Shown: piece after piece, positions 6,850-13,865 of the stretch | How the letters are laid out: each line of letters begins with the position of its first letter | Numbering within the stretch: position 1 is the stretch's first letter | Origin: JBAYSY01 sp041675885 | Lineage (GTDB): Bacteria > Pseudomonadota > Alphaproteobacteria > Rhodobacterales > Rhodobacteraceae | DNA: 19,540 bases | Assembly (NCBI GenBank): GCA_041675885.1 | Contig: JBAYSY010000049.1 | Coordinates: 1-19,540 of the forward strand | Reading direction: 5' to 3' | Program-made: the position numbers and the translations under genes | Notes under the pieces: model-generated | The model's database searches: none | The model's input: the letters and a program-made list of their open reading frames with translations, nothing else | Told to the model about the DNA's origin: nothing

Positions 6850-7835
6850 CAATCCGCCAGGTCGTCGGCATCGGCAACGCCATCGTCGATGTGCTTGCCC
6901 GGACCGACGAGATGTTCCTTGACCATATGGGGATCGGCAAGGGCATCATGCAGCTTGTCGGGCCCGAGCGGGCCGAGACGCTTTATGCCGCGATGCGGGT
7001 CCGGACCGAGGCGCCGGGGGGCTCGGTGGCGAATACGCTGGCGGGGCTCGGCAAGCTCGGGCTCTCCACCGCCTTCATCGGCCGGGTGCGCGACGATGTG
7101 CCGGGCCGGTTCTACGCCCGCGCCATGGCGGCCGAGGGGACGGATTTCGTCAACCCGCCGGTCGGCGGGGCCGACCTGCCCACGTCGCGCAGCATGATCT
7201 TCGTCACCCCGGATGGCGAGCGGTCGATGAACACCTATCTGGGGATCTCGGCCGATCTCGGCCCCGCCGACGTGGCCGAGGACGTGGCCGGGGGCGCGGC
7301 GATCCTGTTCCTCGAAGGCTACCTGTTCGACAAGGACGCGGGCAAGCGGGCGTTCCTCAAGGCGGTGGCGGCCTGCCATGCGGGCGGCGGCCTGGCCGGG
7401 ATCGCGCTGTCGGACCCGTTCTGCGTCGATCGCCACCGCGGTGATTTCCGCAGGCTGGTGCGCGAGGGGATGGATTACGTCATCGGCAACGAGCACGAAT
7501 GGATGTCGCTTTACCAGACCGATGATCTGGCGGTGGCGCTGGCGCGGGCGGCGGCGGATTGCCCGCTGGTGGTCTGCACCCGCTCGGGCGACGACGTGGT
7601 GCTGATCCGCGGGGACGAGCGGGCCGAGGTGCCGGTGCGCCGGGTGGTGCCGGTCGATGCCACCGGCGCGGGCGACCAGTTCGCGGCCGGGTTCCTTTAC
7701 GGGCTGGCGACCGGGCAGGGGCTGGCGGTCTCGGGCCGGATGGGCTGCGTCGCGGCGTCGGAGGTGATCGGCCACCTCGGTGCGAGGCCCGCGGGCGACG
7801 TGAAGGCGCTGTTCCGGGCCGAAGGGCTGATCTGA
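6846..7835 (+). CDS. PfkB-family carbohydrate/nucleoside kinase (adenosine kinase-like)
   Basis: A 329-aa cytosolic kinase of the ribokinase/PfkB fold. Visible motifs are GNAIVDVLA at residues 9-17, GGSVANTLAGLGKLG from about residue 58 (signature 1), and DATGAGDQFAAGFLYG with the catalytic Asp at residue 277 (signature 2). Alphaproteobacterial homologues of this type are often annotated as adenosine kinase or sugar kinase, but the substrate cannot be read from the sequence. The ATG (6846-6848) overlaps the nth stop. The pairing with nth may be simple operon sharing; a role in handling nucleosides from DNA turnover is speculation. A large hairpin (7843-7885) follows the stop. Confidence 0.92.
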   Translation: MTIRQVVGIGNAIVDVLARTDEMFLDHMGIGKGIMQLVGPERAETLYAAMRVRTEAPGGSVANTLAGLGKLGLSTAFIGRVRDDVPGRFYARAMAAEGTDFVNPPVGGADLPTSRSMIFVTPDGERSMNTYLGISADLGPADVAEDVAGGAAILFLEGYLFDKDAGKRAFLKAVAACHAGGGLAGIALSDPFCVDRHRGDFRRLVREGMDYVIGNEHEWMSLYQTDDLAVALARAAADCPLVVCTRSGDDVVLIRGDERAEVPVRRVVPVDATGAGDQFAAGFLYGLATGQGLAVSGRMGCVAASEVIGHLGARPAGDVKALFRAEGLI

Positions 7836-7842
7836 AGGGGGT

Positions 7843-7885
7843 GGCGCGCGGCTCGGGCCCCGATGTGGGGCCGTCGCCGCGCGCC
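7843..7885 (+). terminator. Large hairpin after the nth-kinase unit
   Basis: Outer arms GGCGCGCGGC (7843-7852) and GCCGCGCGCC (7876-7885) are perfectly complementary over 10 bp. Inner arms GGCCCC (7856-7861) and GGGGCC (7867-7872) close a GATGT loop. It starts 7 bp after the kinase stop. No T-run follows, so this is a strong RNA structure that may end or stabilise the transcript and is not a canonical intrinsic terminator. Confidence 0.5.
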
Positions 7886-7945
7886 GCTGCCGCGGAAGGG
7901 GGCAGGCGGTCGCGCCTGCTCGACCCTTGCGCCTTTCCCGTCTTC

Positions 7946-7974
7946 TTCTGTCCGAAAATATCCCCGCCGGAGGC
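7946..7974. repeat. Intergenic repeat, copy 1
   Basis: The copy begins TTCTGTCCG, has an AT-rich core AAAATATCCCC and ends GCCGGAGGC. It matches the copy at 8026-8053 at nearly every position, with one single-base gap and few substitutions. The AT-rich core stands out from its surroundings. I recall similar sequence at gene ends in Rhodobacteraceae genomes, but this is memory and not a search. Confidence 0.65.
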
Positions 7975-8068
7975 TCCCGAACTCTCAAGTCGCGCAGCAT
8001 CGGGCAAGGATACATCCTGCTCATTTTCTGTCCCTAATATCCCCGGCGGAGGCGGCGTCTCGGGAGCC
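7972..8068. repeat. 9-bp inverted repeat bracketing the paired elements
   Basis: GGCTCCCGA (7972-7980) and TCGGGAGCC (8060-8068) are perfect reverse complements separated by 79 bases. The first arm overlaps the end of repeat copy 1; the second starts 7 bases after copy 2. The second arm also overlaps the hairpin at 8063-8085, so alternative foldings compete. Confidence 0.55.
8026..8053. repeat. Intergenic repeat, copy 2
   Basis: Same-orientation copy of the 7946-7974 element, starting 80 bp later. It begins TTCTGTCCCT, continues AATATCCCC and ends GGCGGAGGC. The two copies are bracketed by an inverted repeat (7972-7980 and 8060-8068). Confidence 0.65.
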
Positions 8069-8085
8069 TTCCAGTGGAAGGTTCC
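8063..8085. repeat. Hairpin in the convergent gap
   Basis: GGAGCCTTCC (8063-8072), loop AGT and GGAAGGTTCC (8076-8085) form a 10-bp stem with one G-T pair. It lies beyond the 3' ends of both converging operons and could stop or protect transcripts from either side, more probably those from the minus-strand SDR unit. No T-run is adjacent. Confidence 0.5.
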
Positions 8086-8148
8086 AGCCGCGAACGGGCG
8101 CCCCGTGGGCCCCCGGATCGCCACGCGCAAGCGCGGCGCCCGGCCCGG

Positions 8149-8766
8149 TCAGCCGGGGATCATCCCCTTGATCGCCGCGACATGGGCGGCGCTTGCCGCC
8201 AGCGGGGCCTCGGCCAGGGTGCGGGCTTCGGCCAGCAGCGCCTCGGGCGCGGCGATGCGGTCGATCAGGCCCCAGGCCAGTGCCTCCTCGGCGCCGACCC
8301 TTGCCCCGGCCATCAGGATCATCCGCGCCCGCGCCGGTCCGACCAGCGCCGCCAGCCGGGCCGGGTCCGAGGGTTGGGGCAGGAAGCCCAGTTTCATCAC
8401 CGGGTAGAAGAAATTCGCCCCCGGCACCGCGAGCCGCAGGTCGCAGGCCAGCGCCATCCCCATCGCGCCCCCTGCCAGCGTGCCGTTGAGCGCGGCGATG
8501 GTCAGGCAGGGGAGCCGCGCAATCCGGCCCGACAGTTCCTCCCACAGCGGATCGGTGGCAAGGCCCGCCCGCGCCTCGTCGAGGTCGGCCCCGGCCGAGA
8601 ACACCTTGCCCGTGCCGGTCAGCACCAACGCCCGCGCGCCCTCGGCGGCGGCGCGCCCGGCGATTTCCGAGAGTTCCGCCAGCATGGCGCGGGTCAGCGA
8701 ATTGGCCTTTTCGGGCCGGTCGAGGGTCGCGGTCCAGAGCCCGCCGTCGATTTCAAGCCGGATCAT
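8149..8766 (-). CDS. Short crotonase-fold (enoyl-CoA hydratase/isomerase family) protein
   Basis: A 205-aa protein. The core is clear: LDRPEKANSLTRAML (14-29), the oxyanion-hole segment SAGADLDEA (from 57), NGTLAGGAMGMALACDL (94-110) and KLGFLPQPSDPARLAALVG (125-143). Family members are usually about 255-260 aa, so the C-terminal helical region is some 50 residues short. Aligned to rat mitochondrial hydratase, the catalytic Glu144 corresponds to Gly103 and Glu164 to Val123, with the 20-residue spacing kept. It is therefore unlikely to be a classical hydratase; an isomerase, another acyl-CoA activity or a non-catalytic role are possible. The ATG at 8766-8764 overlaps the SDR stop (ATGA), so both proteins are probably made together and may act on related acyl-CoA substrates. 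Confidence 0.88.
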   Translation of the reverse strand: MIRLEIDGGLWTATLDRPEKANSLTRAMLAELSEIAGRAAAEGARALVLTGTGKVFSAGADLDEARAGLATDPLWEELSGRIARLPCLTIAALNGTLAGGAMGMALACDLRLAVPGANFFYPVMKLGFLPQPSDPARLAALVGPARARMILMAGARVGAEEALAWGLIDRIAAPEALLAEARTLAEAPLAASAAHVAAIKGMIPG

Positions 8767-9500
8767 GCGGACAGCCCCAGCCGGCGGCGGATGCCCTCGT
8801 CGCGCAGTGAGATTTCCTGCCCGAGGAAGGGGTCGGCGTCGGGGCCGCACATCCACAGCAGCGCCCTTGCGGGCCATTCCGGCGGCACATGCGCCGACCA
8901 GTCCAGCCCGCTGACCCGGTTCACCCCGCTCGCCCTGATCGCCCGCTGCATGTCGGTGGCGACGGTGCCGGGCGAGAGCCCCAGGACGCGAACCCCGGCG
9001 GGCCCGGCCTCCAGATGCGCGGCGCGGGTCAGCATCGCCGCGCCCGCCTTGGCCGCGCAATAGGCGCTCCAGCCTTCCAGCGGGTTGTGGGCGGCGCCGG
9101 AGCTGACGGTGATCACGGTGCCCGCGCCCCGGGCGATCATGCCGGGCAGCACCGCGCGCATTCCGTGGAACACACCCTTGAGGTTCACGTCCACGGCCCG
9201 GCCCCATTCGGCGGGGTCGGCCTCGGACAACAGCGCGATCGGCTCGATCACCCCCGCGTTGCCGATCAGCACCTCGACGGGGCCCAGCCGATCCCCGGCC
9301 TCGGCCATCGCCTCGGCCACCGCGCCCGGATCGGCCACGTCGCAGGGCAGCGCAAGCGCCCCCGCCTCGTCCGCCCAGTCCACCGCGCCGCGCGCCAGTG
9401 CCACCACCCGCGCGCCCCCGGCGGCGAAAAGCCGCCCCGCCGCCGCACCGATCCCCCGGCTTGCCCCGGTGATGACCACCACCTTTCCCGCTACCGTCAT
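8763..9500 (-). CDS. SDR-family NAD(P)-dependent oxidoreductase
   Basis: A classical short-chain dehydrogenase/reductase of 245 aa. It shows the cofactor loop TGASRGIG (11-18), NAG (81-83), Asn106, Ser133/134, and YCAAK with Tyr147 and Lys151, the complete Asn-Ser-Tyr-Lys set. The late PGTVATDM is also typical. The substrate cannot be read from sequence. The ATG at 9500-9498 is preceded by a good ribosome site (GGGAG about 8 bases upstream); longer in-frame starts run into the intergenic region. It is the first gene of a two-gene minus-strand unit with the crotonase-fold protein, and is divergent from the DUF2125 gene across 176 bp. Confidence 0.93.
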   Translation of the reverse strand: MTVAGKVVVITGASRGIGAAAGRLFAAGGARVVALARGAVDWADEAGALALPCDVADPGAVAEAMAEAGDRLGPVEVLIGNAGVIEPIALLSEADPAEWGRAVDVNLKGVFHGMRAVLPGMIARGAGTVITVSSGAAHNPLEGWSAYCAAKAGAAMLTRAAHLEAGPAGVRVLGLSPGTVATDMQRAIRASGVNRVSGLDWSAHVPPEWPARALLWMCGPDADPFLGQEISLRDEGIRRRLGLSA

Positions 9501-9614
9501 GCCGTCTTCTCCCTTCGGACCCGCCACAGGTCTAGCGCATCCCGCCCCCGGCCCGCCAGTCCCCGGTGTCCCCCCGGTGGCGGTGGCCAGCCGCGCAACT
9601 TCCATGGCGCCCCC

Positions 9615-9643
9615 TTGACCTGATCTGCGTATCGCAGGATGTT
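9615..9643 (+). promoter_or_regulatory. Putative promoter for the DUF2125 gene
   Basis: TTGACC (9615-9620), a 17-base spacer and GATGTT (9638-9643). The -35 is good and the -10 matches three of six. Start would be near 9650, giving a leader of about 27 nt with GAAAGG (9664-9669) as ribosome site. The rest of the divergent gap (9501-9614) shows no convincing promoter for the SDR gene. Confidence 0.4.
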
Positions 9644-9676
9644 GCGGATTGGAATTTTTCACCGAAAGGTATCGTT

Positions 9677-11182
9677 ATGACCTGCATCAGAGCCATTGGC
9701 CTGCCTGCCGCCGCTGCGATTGTCGCGGCCGGAACCGCCGCGGCGGACGTCACCCCGGAACAGGTCTGGGAGCACTGGAAGCAGACAAGCGCCCTGTCCA
9801 GCGTGGTGGTATCGGCCGACTCGGAGGTGCGCGAAGGTGCCACGCTGGTGCTGCGCGGGGTGGGGATGAACCTTGCCGAGGGCGATATCCGGATGTCGGT
9901 TCGGTTCGGAGACCTGCGGCTGCACGACCGCGGCGACGGCACGGTCGGGATCGAGATGGCGCCCGAGCAGCGGATGACGGGTTCGTTCAGCGAACCCGGC
10001 ATCGAGCAGATGGAGTTTCAGGCGCTGCTGCGCCAGGACGACATGACCACCATCGCCTCGGGCAGCATCGAGGCGATGTCCTACGACATGTCGGGCGCCG
10101 GGCTCGGTCTCGTGCTTGAAAGGATGAGCGTCGATGGCGAGGATCTTCCGCTCGACCTGGGCATGGTCTTCGGCGCCTTCAGCGGGGTCTATAACGGGCT
10201 TCTGCGGGATGGTGCGCTGGAACAGGACTACGACTTTGCCGCCGATACCCTGACCTTCACGCTGGCGGCGAGCGACCCGCAAGGCGATGGCGAGATGTCG
10301 CTTGAGTTCGAGACGCAGGACATCGCCGCGACCGCTTCCGGCACCATGGTGCAGGGGATGGATTTCGCGGACCTGCCCGCCATGCTGAGAGCAGGCTTTG
10401 CCATGGTGGCGAACTACACCACCGGGCCGAGCCGGTTCGGCTTCGACTTTACCGAGGGCGGCGAGGCCACATCGGCGCGCGGCAGCAGCAGCAGCGGCGA
10501 GTTCAACATGGCGATGGATGCCGACCGTCTGGAATATTCCGTCGCCACGACCGATTTCGACCTGACGGTGACCGGTGACGAGATCCCGCTGCCCGAGATC
10601 AACGTCACGATGTCGGAATATGCGCTTGGCCTGCTGATGCCGCTGGGCACGACCGAGGAGCCCGCCGATTTCTCCTTCCTCGCGCGGCTGGTGGATCTGT
10701 CGGTCACCGATGCGATCTGGGGGATGTTCGACCCGATGGGCGGGCTGCCGCGCGATCCGGCGACGCTGGTGATCGACGCGCGCGGCAAGGCGAAGATGCT
10801 GGCCGATATCCTCGATCCGATGGCCATGGCCATGGAGGACGAGCCGGCCGAGTTGCACGCGCTTGACCTCGACGAACTGCGGCTGAGCGCGGTGGGGGCG
10901 GAACTGACCGGATCGGGGGCCTTCACCTTCGACAACTCCGACCTTGAGACCTTCGGCGGGCTGCCGCGCCCGGAGGGTTCGCTCGACCTGACGCTGGTCG
11001 GCGGCAACGGGCTGCTCGACCGGCTGGTCGAGATGGGCTTCGTGCCGCAGGATCAGGCGATGGGCGCGCGGATGATGATGGGGCTGTTCGGCCGCCCGGG
11101 CGAGGGCGAGGACACGATCCATTCCACCATCGAGGTCACGCCCGACGGTGCGGTGCTGGCGAATGGCCAGCGTATCCAGTAA
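9677..11182 (+). CDS. DUF2125 family exported protein
   Basis: A 501-aa protein with a signal peptide (residues 1 to about 23, MTCIRAIGLPAAAAIVAAGTAAA, probable cleavage before DVTPEQVW). The mature part is beta-rich and acidic, with alternating polar/hydrophobic strands such as GIEMAPEQRMTGSF and LTFTLAASDPQGDGEMSLEF. It resembles the DUF2125 proteins of alphaproteobacteria, whose function I do not know. The overall look is that of a periplasmic or outer-membrane-associated beta protein. The ATG at 9677 is preferred over an in-frame ATG at 9566 because it gives the signal peptide directly. It has its own promoter candidate and a strong terminator (11206-11234), so it is probably monocistronic. 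Confidence 0.85.
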   Translation: MTCIRAIGLPAAAAIVAAGTAAADVTPEQVWEHWKQTSALSSVVVSADSEVREGATLVLRGVGMNLAEGDIRMSVRFGDLRLHDRGDGTVGIEMAPEQRMTGSFSEPGIEQMEFQALLRQDDMTTIASGSIEAMSYDMSGAGLGLVLERMSVDGEDLPLDLGMVFGAFSGVYNGLLRDGALEQDYDFAADTLTFTLAASDPQGDGEMSLEFETQDIAATASGTMVQGMDFADLPAMLRAGFAMVANYTTGPSRFGFDFTEGGEATSARGSSSSGEFNMAMDADRLEYSVATTDFDLTVTGDEIPLPEINVTMSEYALGLLMPLGTTEEPADFSFLARLVDLSVTDAIWGMFDPMGGLPRDPATLVIDARGKAKMLADILDPMAMAMEDEPAELHALDLDELRLSAVGAELTGSGAFTFDNSDLETFGGLPRPEGSLDLTLVGGNGLLDRLVEMGFVPQDQAMGARMMMGLFGRPGEGEDTIHSTIEVTPDGAVLANGQRIQ

Positions 11183-11205
11183 CAGGACAGGCGCCGCAGG
11201 GTGCC

Positions 11206-11234
11206 GGGGCCGCCCCGCCGACGGGCGGCCCTTT
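11206..11234 (+). terminator. Rho-independent terminator after the DUF2125 gene
   Basis: GGGCCGCCC (11207-11215) and GGGCGGCCC (11223-11231) form a perfect 9-bp stem around a 7-base loop, followed by TTTCCTTT (11232-11239). It lies 24 bp after the stop codon and separates this gene from pmbA, whose start is 39 bp further on. Confidence 0.75.
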
Positions 11235-11272
11235 CCTTTGCCCCGCCATGAGTCCGCGACGAGGAAGCACAG

Positions 11273-12622
11273 ATGACCGCCGACCGCCTTTCCGACCTGA
11301 CCGCCGCCCTGCTGGCCGAGGCCCGCCGCGCCGGGGCCGGTGCGGCCGACGCCATCGCCGTCGAGGGTTCCGCGCTGTCGATCGACATGCGCGGCGGGCG
11401 GCTGGAACAGGCGGAACGCTCGGAAGGGATCGAGGTCGGGTTGCGGGTGCTGATCGGCGGGCGGCAGGCTTGCGTCTCGGCCTCGGACACCGCGCCGGGG
11501 ACGCTGGCGGCGATGGCCGAACGCGCGGTGGCGATGGCGCGCGAGGCGCCCGAGGATCCGCATGCCGGGCTGGCCGATCCGGCGCAGCTTGCGCGGTCCT
11601 TCGACGTTGCGGCGCTGGAGCTTGACGACCCCGCGCCCGAGCCCGACCCGGCGGCGCTGGAACGCGACGCGCTGCGGGCCGAGGCGGCGGCGCTGGCGTT
11701 TTCCGGCATCTCGCAGGTCGATCAGGCTTCGGCGGGCTACGGGCGGCGGCGGGTGCATCTGGCGGCGACCAACGGTTTTTCCGGTGGCTACGCCCGGACC
11801 TCGCGTTCGGTCTCCTGCGTGGCGATCACCGGCAGCGGCACGGCGATGGAACGCGACTGGTGCGCCGAGAGCCGGATCTTCCAGGCCGACCTGCCCGATC
11901 CCGAGGACGTGGGCCGGATCGCCGCCGAACGCACGCTGGCCCGCGCGGGCGCACGCAAGCCGCCGACCGGGGCCTTTCCGGTGCTGTTCGACGAACGGGT
12001 TGCCGCCTCGCTGATCGGCCATCTGCTGGCGGCCGTGAACGGCACCGCCGTTGCCCGGGGCGCAAGCTGGCTGCGCGATGCGCTGGGCCAGCCGGTGCTG
12101 CCCGCCGGGCTCGACCTGATCGAGGATCCGCACCGGGCGCGCATCCCCGGCTCGCGCCCCTTCGACGCCGAGGGGCTGGCGACCCGCCGCCGGGCGATCG
12201 TCGAGGGCGGCGTGCTGACCGGCTGGATCCTCGACCTTGCCACGGCGCGCAAGCTGGGGATGGAAAGCACCGCGAACGCGGCGCGCGGCACCTTGTCGCC
12301 GCCCGCCCCCGCGCCGTCGAACGTGGCGCTGACGCAGGGCGCGGTGGGCCGCGACGTGCTGATCCGCGAGATGGGCACCGGGCTTCTGGTCACCTCGCTG
12401 ATCGGCGCCTCGGTCAACCCGACCACGGGGGATTATTCGCGCGGCGCCTCGGGCCACTGGGTCGAGGGCGGCCAGATCGCGTATCCGGTGAACGAATGCA
12501 CCATCGCCGGGAACCTGCGCGACATGCTGCGCAGCATCCGGCCCGCGAATGACGCGCGGGCGCATCTGTCCTTGCAGGTGCCGAGCCTGCTGGTCGAGGG
12601 GCTGACCCTTGCGGGAAGCTGA
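11273..12622 (+). CDS. pmbA: TldE/PmbA, partner subunit of the TldD/TldE metalloprotease
   Basis: PmbA (TldE) pairs with TldD to form a cytosolic zinc protease that degrades unfolded peptides and in some bacteria matures microcins (family knowledge). The 449-aa length fits. Family stretches include RGGRLEQAERSEGIEVGLRVLIGGRQACVSASD, ATNGFSGGYARTSRSVSCVAI, ARIPGSRPFDAEGLATRRRAIVEGGVLTGWILDLATARKLG and GASVNPTTGDYSRGASGHWVEGG. No HExxxH zinc motif is present, as expected for TldE rather than TldD. No tldD gene is in the window. The ATG at 11273 has GAGGAAG five bases upstream. The 3' end overlaps the IMPase-family gene by 14 bp. Confidence 0.94.
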   Translation: MTADRLSDLTAALLAEARRAGAGAADAIAVEGSALSIDMRGGRLEQAERSEGIEVGLRVLIGGRQACVSASDTAPGTLAAMAERAVAMAREAPEDPHAGLADPAQLARSFDVAALELDDPAPEPDPAALERDALRAEAAALAFSGISQVDQASAGYGRRRVHLAATNGFSGGYARTSRSVSCVAITGSGTAMERDWCAESRIFQADLPDPEDVGRIAAERTLARAGARKPPTGAFPVLFDERVAASLIGHLLAAVNGTAVARGASWLRDALGQPVLPAGLDLIEDPHRARIPGSRPFDAEGLATRRRAIVEGGVLTGWILDLATARKLGMESTANAARGTLSPPAPAPSNVALTQGAVGRDVLIREMGTGLLVTSLIGASVNPTTGDYSRGASGHWVEGGQIAYPVNECTIAGNLRDMLRSIRPANDARAHLSLQVPSLLVEGLTLAGS

Positions 12623-13397
12623 GGCCGACCTTGCGCTGCTGGTCGGGGCGGCGCGCGAGGCGGGGGTGCTGGCGCGGCGCTACTGGAAACGCCGCCCGAA
12701 GGTCTGGGAAAAGCCCGGCGACGCGGGGCCGGTGACCGAAGCCGATATCGCCGTCAACAGGCTGCTGGAGACCCGGCTGCGCGCCGCCCGGCCCGGCTAT
12801 GGCTGGCTGTCCGAGGAAAGCGACGACAGCGCCGCCCGGCTGGGGGCGGAACGGGTGTTCATCATCGACCCCATCGACGGCACCCGCGCCTTCATCGCCG
12901 GAGAGGACGCCTTCGCCCATTCGCTTGCGGTGGCCGAGGCCGGGCGGGTGATCGCCGGGGTGGTCTATCTGCCCGCGCTCGACCGGCTTTACAGCGCCAG
13001 CGCGGACGGCCCGGCAAGGCTGGGCGGGGTGCCGATCCATGCGAGCGGGACCGGAAAGCTCGAAGGTTCGCGGATGCTGGTGACACGGCCGAACCTCGCG
13101 CCCGGGTTCTGGCCGGGCGGGGTTCCGGACCTCAAGCGCAGCTTCCGCCCCTCGATCGCCTATCGGTTGTGCCTGGTGGCCGAGGGGCGGCATGACGGGC
13201 TGATCATGATGCGCGACACTTGGGAATGGGATATCGCCGCGGGCGGGCTGATCGCCGAACGCGCGGGCGCGGCGGTGACCGACCGGCACGGGACGCGGCT
13301 TGCGTTCAACGCGCCACGGCCGATGACCGAGGGTGTGCTGGCCGCGCCGCCGGTATTGCACCGGGGGTTGATGGACAGGCTGCGCCCGGGCGGCTGA
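12609..13397 (+). CDS. Inositol monophosphatase-family phosphatase (CysQ/IMPase-like)
   Basis: A 262-aa Mg-dependent phosphatase. Metal-binding motifs are complete: SEES (Glu69/Glu70), DPIDGTRAF (Asp87, Asp90) and WEWDIAAG (Asp208). The family covers inositol-1-phosphatase, 3'(2'),5'-bisphosphate nucleotidase (CysQ) and others; the exact substrate is not decided by sequence. I chose the TTG at 12609 as start: it lies 14 bp inside the pmbA end, follows a GAGGGG ribosome site, and retains the conserved N-terminal helix ADLALLVGAAREAGVLARRYW, which the next in-frame GTG would remove. The overlap implies coupled translation with pmbA. Confidence 0.9.
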   Translation: MREAEADLALLVGAAREAGVLARRYWKRRPKVWEKPGDAGPVTEADIAVNRLLETRLRAARPGYGWLSEESDDSAARLGAERVFIIDPIDGTRAFIAGEDAFAHSLAVAEAGRVIAGVVYLPALDRLYSASADGPARLGGVPIHASGTGKLEGSRMLVTRPNLAPGFWPGGVPDLKRSFRPSIAYRLCLVAEGRHDGLIMMRDTWEWDIAAGGLIAERAGAAVTDRHGTRLAFNAPRPMTEGVLAAPPVLHRGLMDRLRPGG

Positions 13398-13426
13398 GGA
13401 TGGTTTTTCCGGTGGCGAGGGGGGAT

Positions 13427-13448
13427 GGTGCGCTGAAGCGCACCCTAC
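13427..13448 (-). repeat. REP-like palindrome with GTAG tag (minus orientation)
   Basis: The stem GGTGCGC-TGAA-GCGCACC (13427-13444) is followed by CTAC (13445-13448). Read on the minus strand it is GTAG followed by the hairpin. The same architecture, with an identical stem and a different tetraloop, occurs at 19386-19407. A 5' GTAG tetranucleotide next to a hairpin is the hallmark of REP elements mobilised by RAYT (TnpA-REP) transposases (family knowledge). Confidence 0.7.
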
Positions 13449-13464
13449 AACTCCGTCCCGTGCC

Positions 13465-13484
13465 GGGTGCGCTCACGCGCACCC
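13465..13484. repeat. Second REP-like hairpin, tag degenerate
   Basis: GGGTGCGC-TCAC-GCGCACCC forms an 8-bp stem containing the same GGTGCGC/GCGCACC core as 13427-13444, 16 bases further on. Neither flank carries an intact GTAG/CTAC, so this looks like a decayed partner of the first element. Confidence 0.6.
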
Positions 13485-13514
13485 CCTTGCCCGGAACAGC
13501 CGCGCCAGCGGCCC

Positions 13515-13673
13515 GGGCAGCGGCCGACCGCCCGCGTCGCGCCGGAGGCGTGCCTTCGGCACGACGGCGGCCGCTATTGCAACGTCGCGGCACGATTTGA
13601 TCGAGGAGTCTCCGGCACCATAAACTGCCAGACCACCAGCGTTGCAGCGGCCCCCCGCGGTCGGCCGCTGCCC
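13515..13673. repeat. Structured intergenic element bounded by a 17-bp inverted repeat
   Basis: The arms GGGCAGCGGCCGACCGC (13515-13531) and GCGGTCGGCCGCTGCCC (13657-13673) are perfect reverse complements around 125 bases. Inside, GCCGGAG (13541-13547) can pair with CTCCGGC (13610-13616), and CGTGCC-TTC-GGCACG (13549-13563) is a hairpin nested within that. This nesting suggests a multibranched RNA or a small MITE-like element. No gene here is convincing; a minus-strand frame ending at 13574 reads like a protein C-terminus but has no homologue I recognise. Confidence 0.5.
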
Positions 13674-13727
13674 TCTGTTGCGACAGGCCCCAAGGGCGCG
13701 ACTCCACGCCCCGCACCGCCTTTCCGC

Positions 13728-13756
13728 TTTACATCCGCCGCCTCCCGGCCTATGCG
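13728..13756 (+). promoter_or_regulatory. Putative promoter for the DEAD-box helicase gene
   Basis: TTTACA (13728-13733), a 17-base spacer and TATGCG (13751-13756). Transcription would start near 13763, leaving a leader of about 100 nt. That leader has strong pairing potential: GGAAGGG (13808-13814) with CCCTTCC (13846-13852), and the inner palindrome GGGCCGC-A-GCGGCCC (13831-13845). The ribosome site before the ATG is weak (GAAAGA). Confidence 0.45.
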
Positions 13757-13865
13757 ACCCGCTTCGGGTGCCGATGTTCCAGCGCCCCGGCGATATGGGG
13801 CCGGGCGGGAAGGGATGGGCGCCTTGGCCCGGGCCGCAGCGGCCCCCCTTCCGCGAAAGACGGAC

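Noticed and set aside
7863..8171. Plus-strand frames in the 7836-8148 gap as small genes
   Set aside because: They run through the hairpins and repeat copies, lack ribosome sites and have no recognisable product.
9659..12565. Open minus-strand frame of 968 codons across the DUF2125 and pmbA genes
   Set aside because: It is antisense to genes with clear family motifs. Long antisense frames are expected at this GC content, and the translation is Arg/Gly/His-rich with no domain I recognise.
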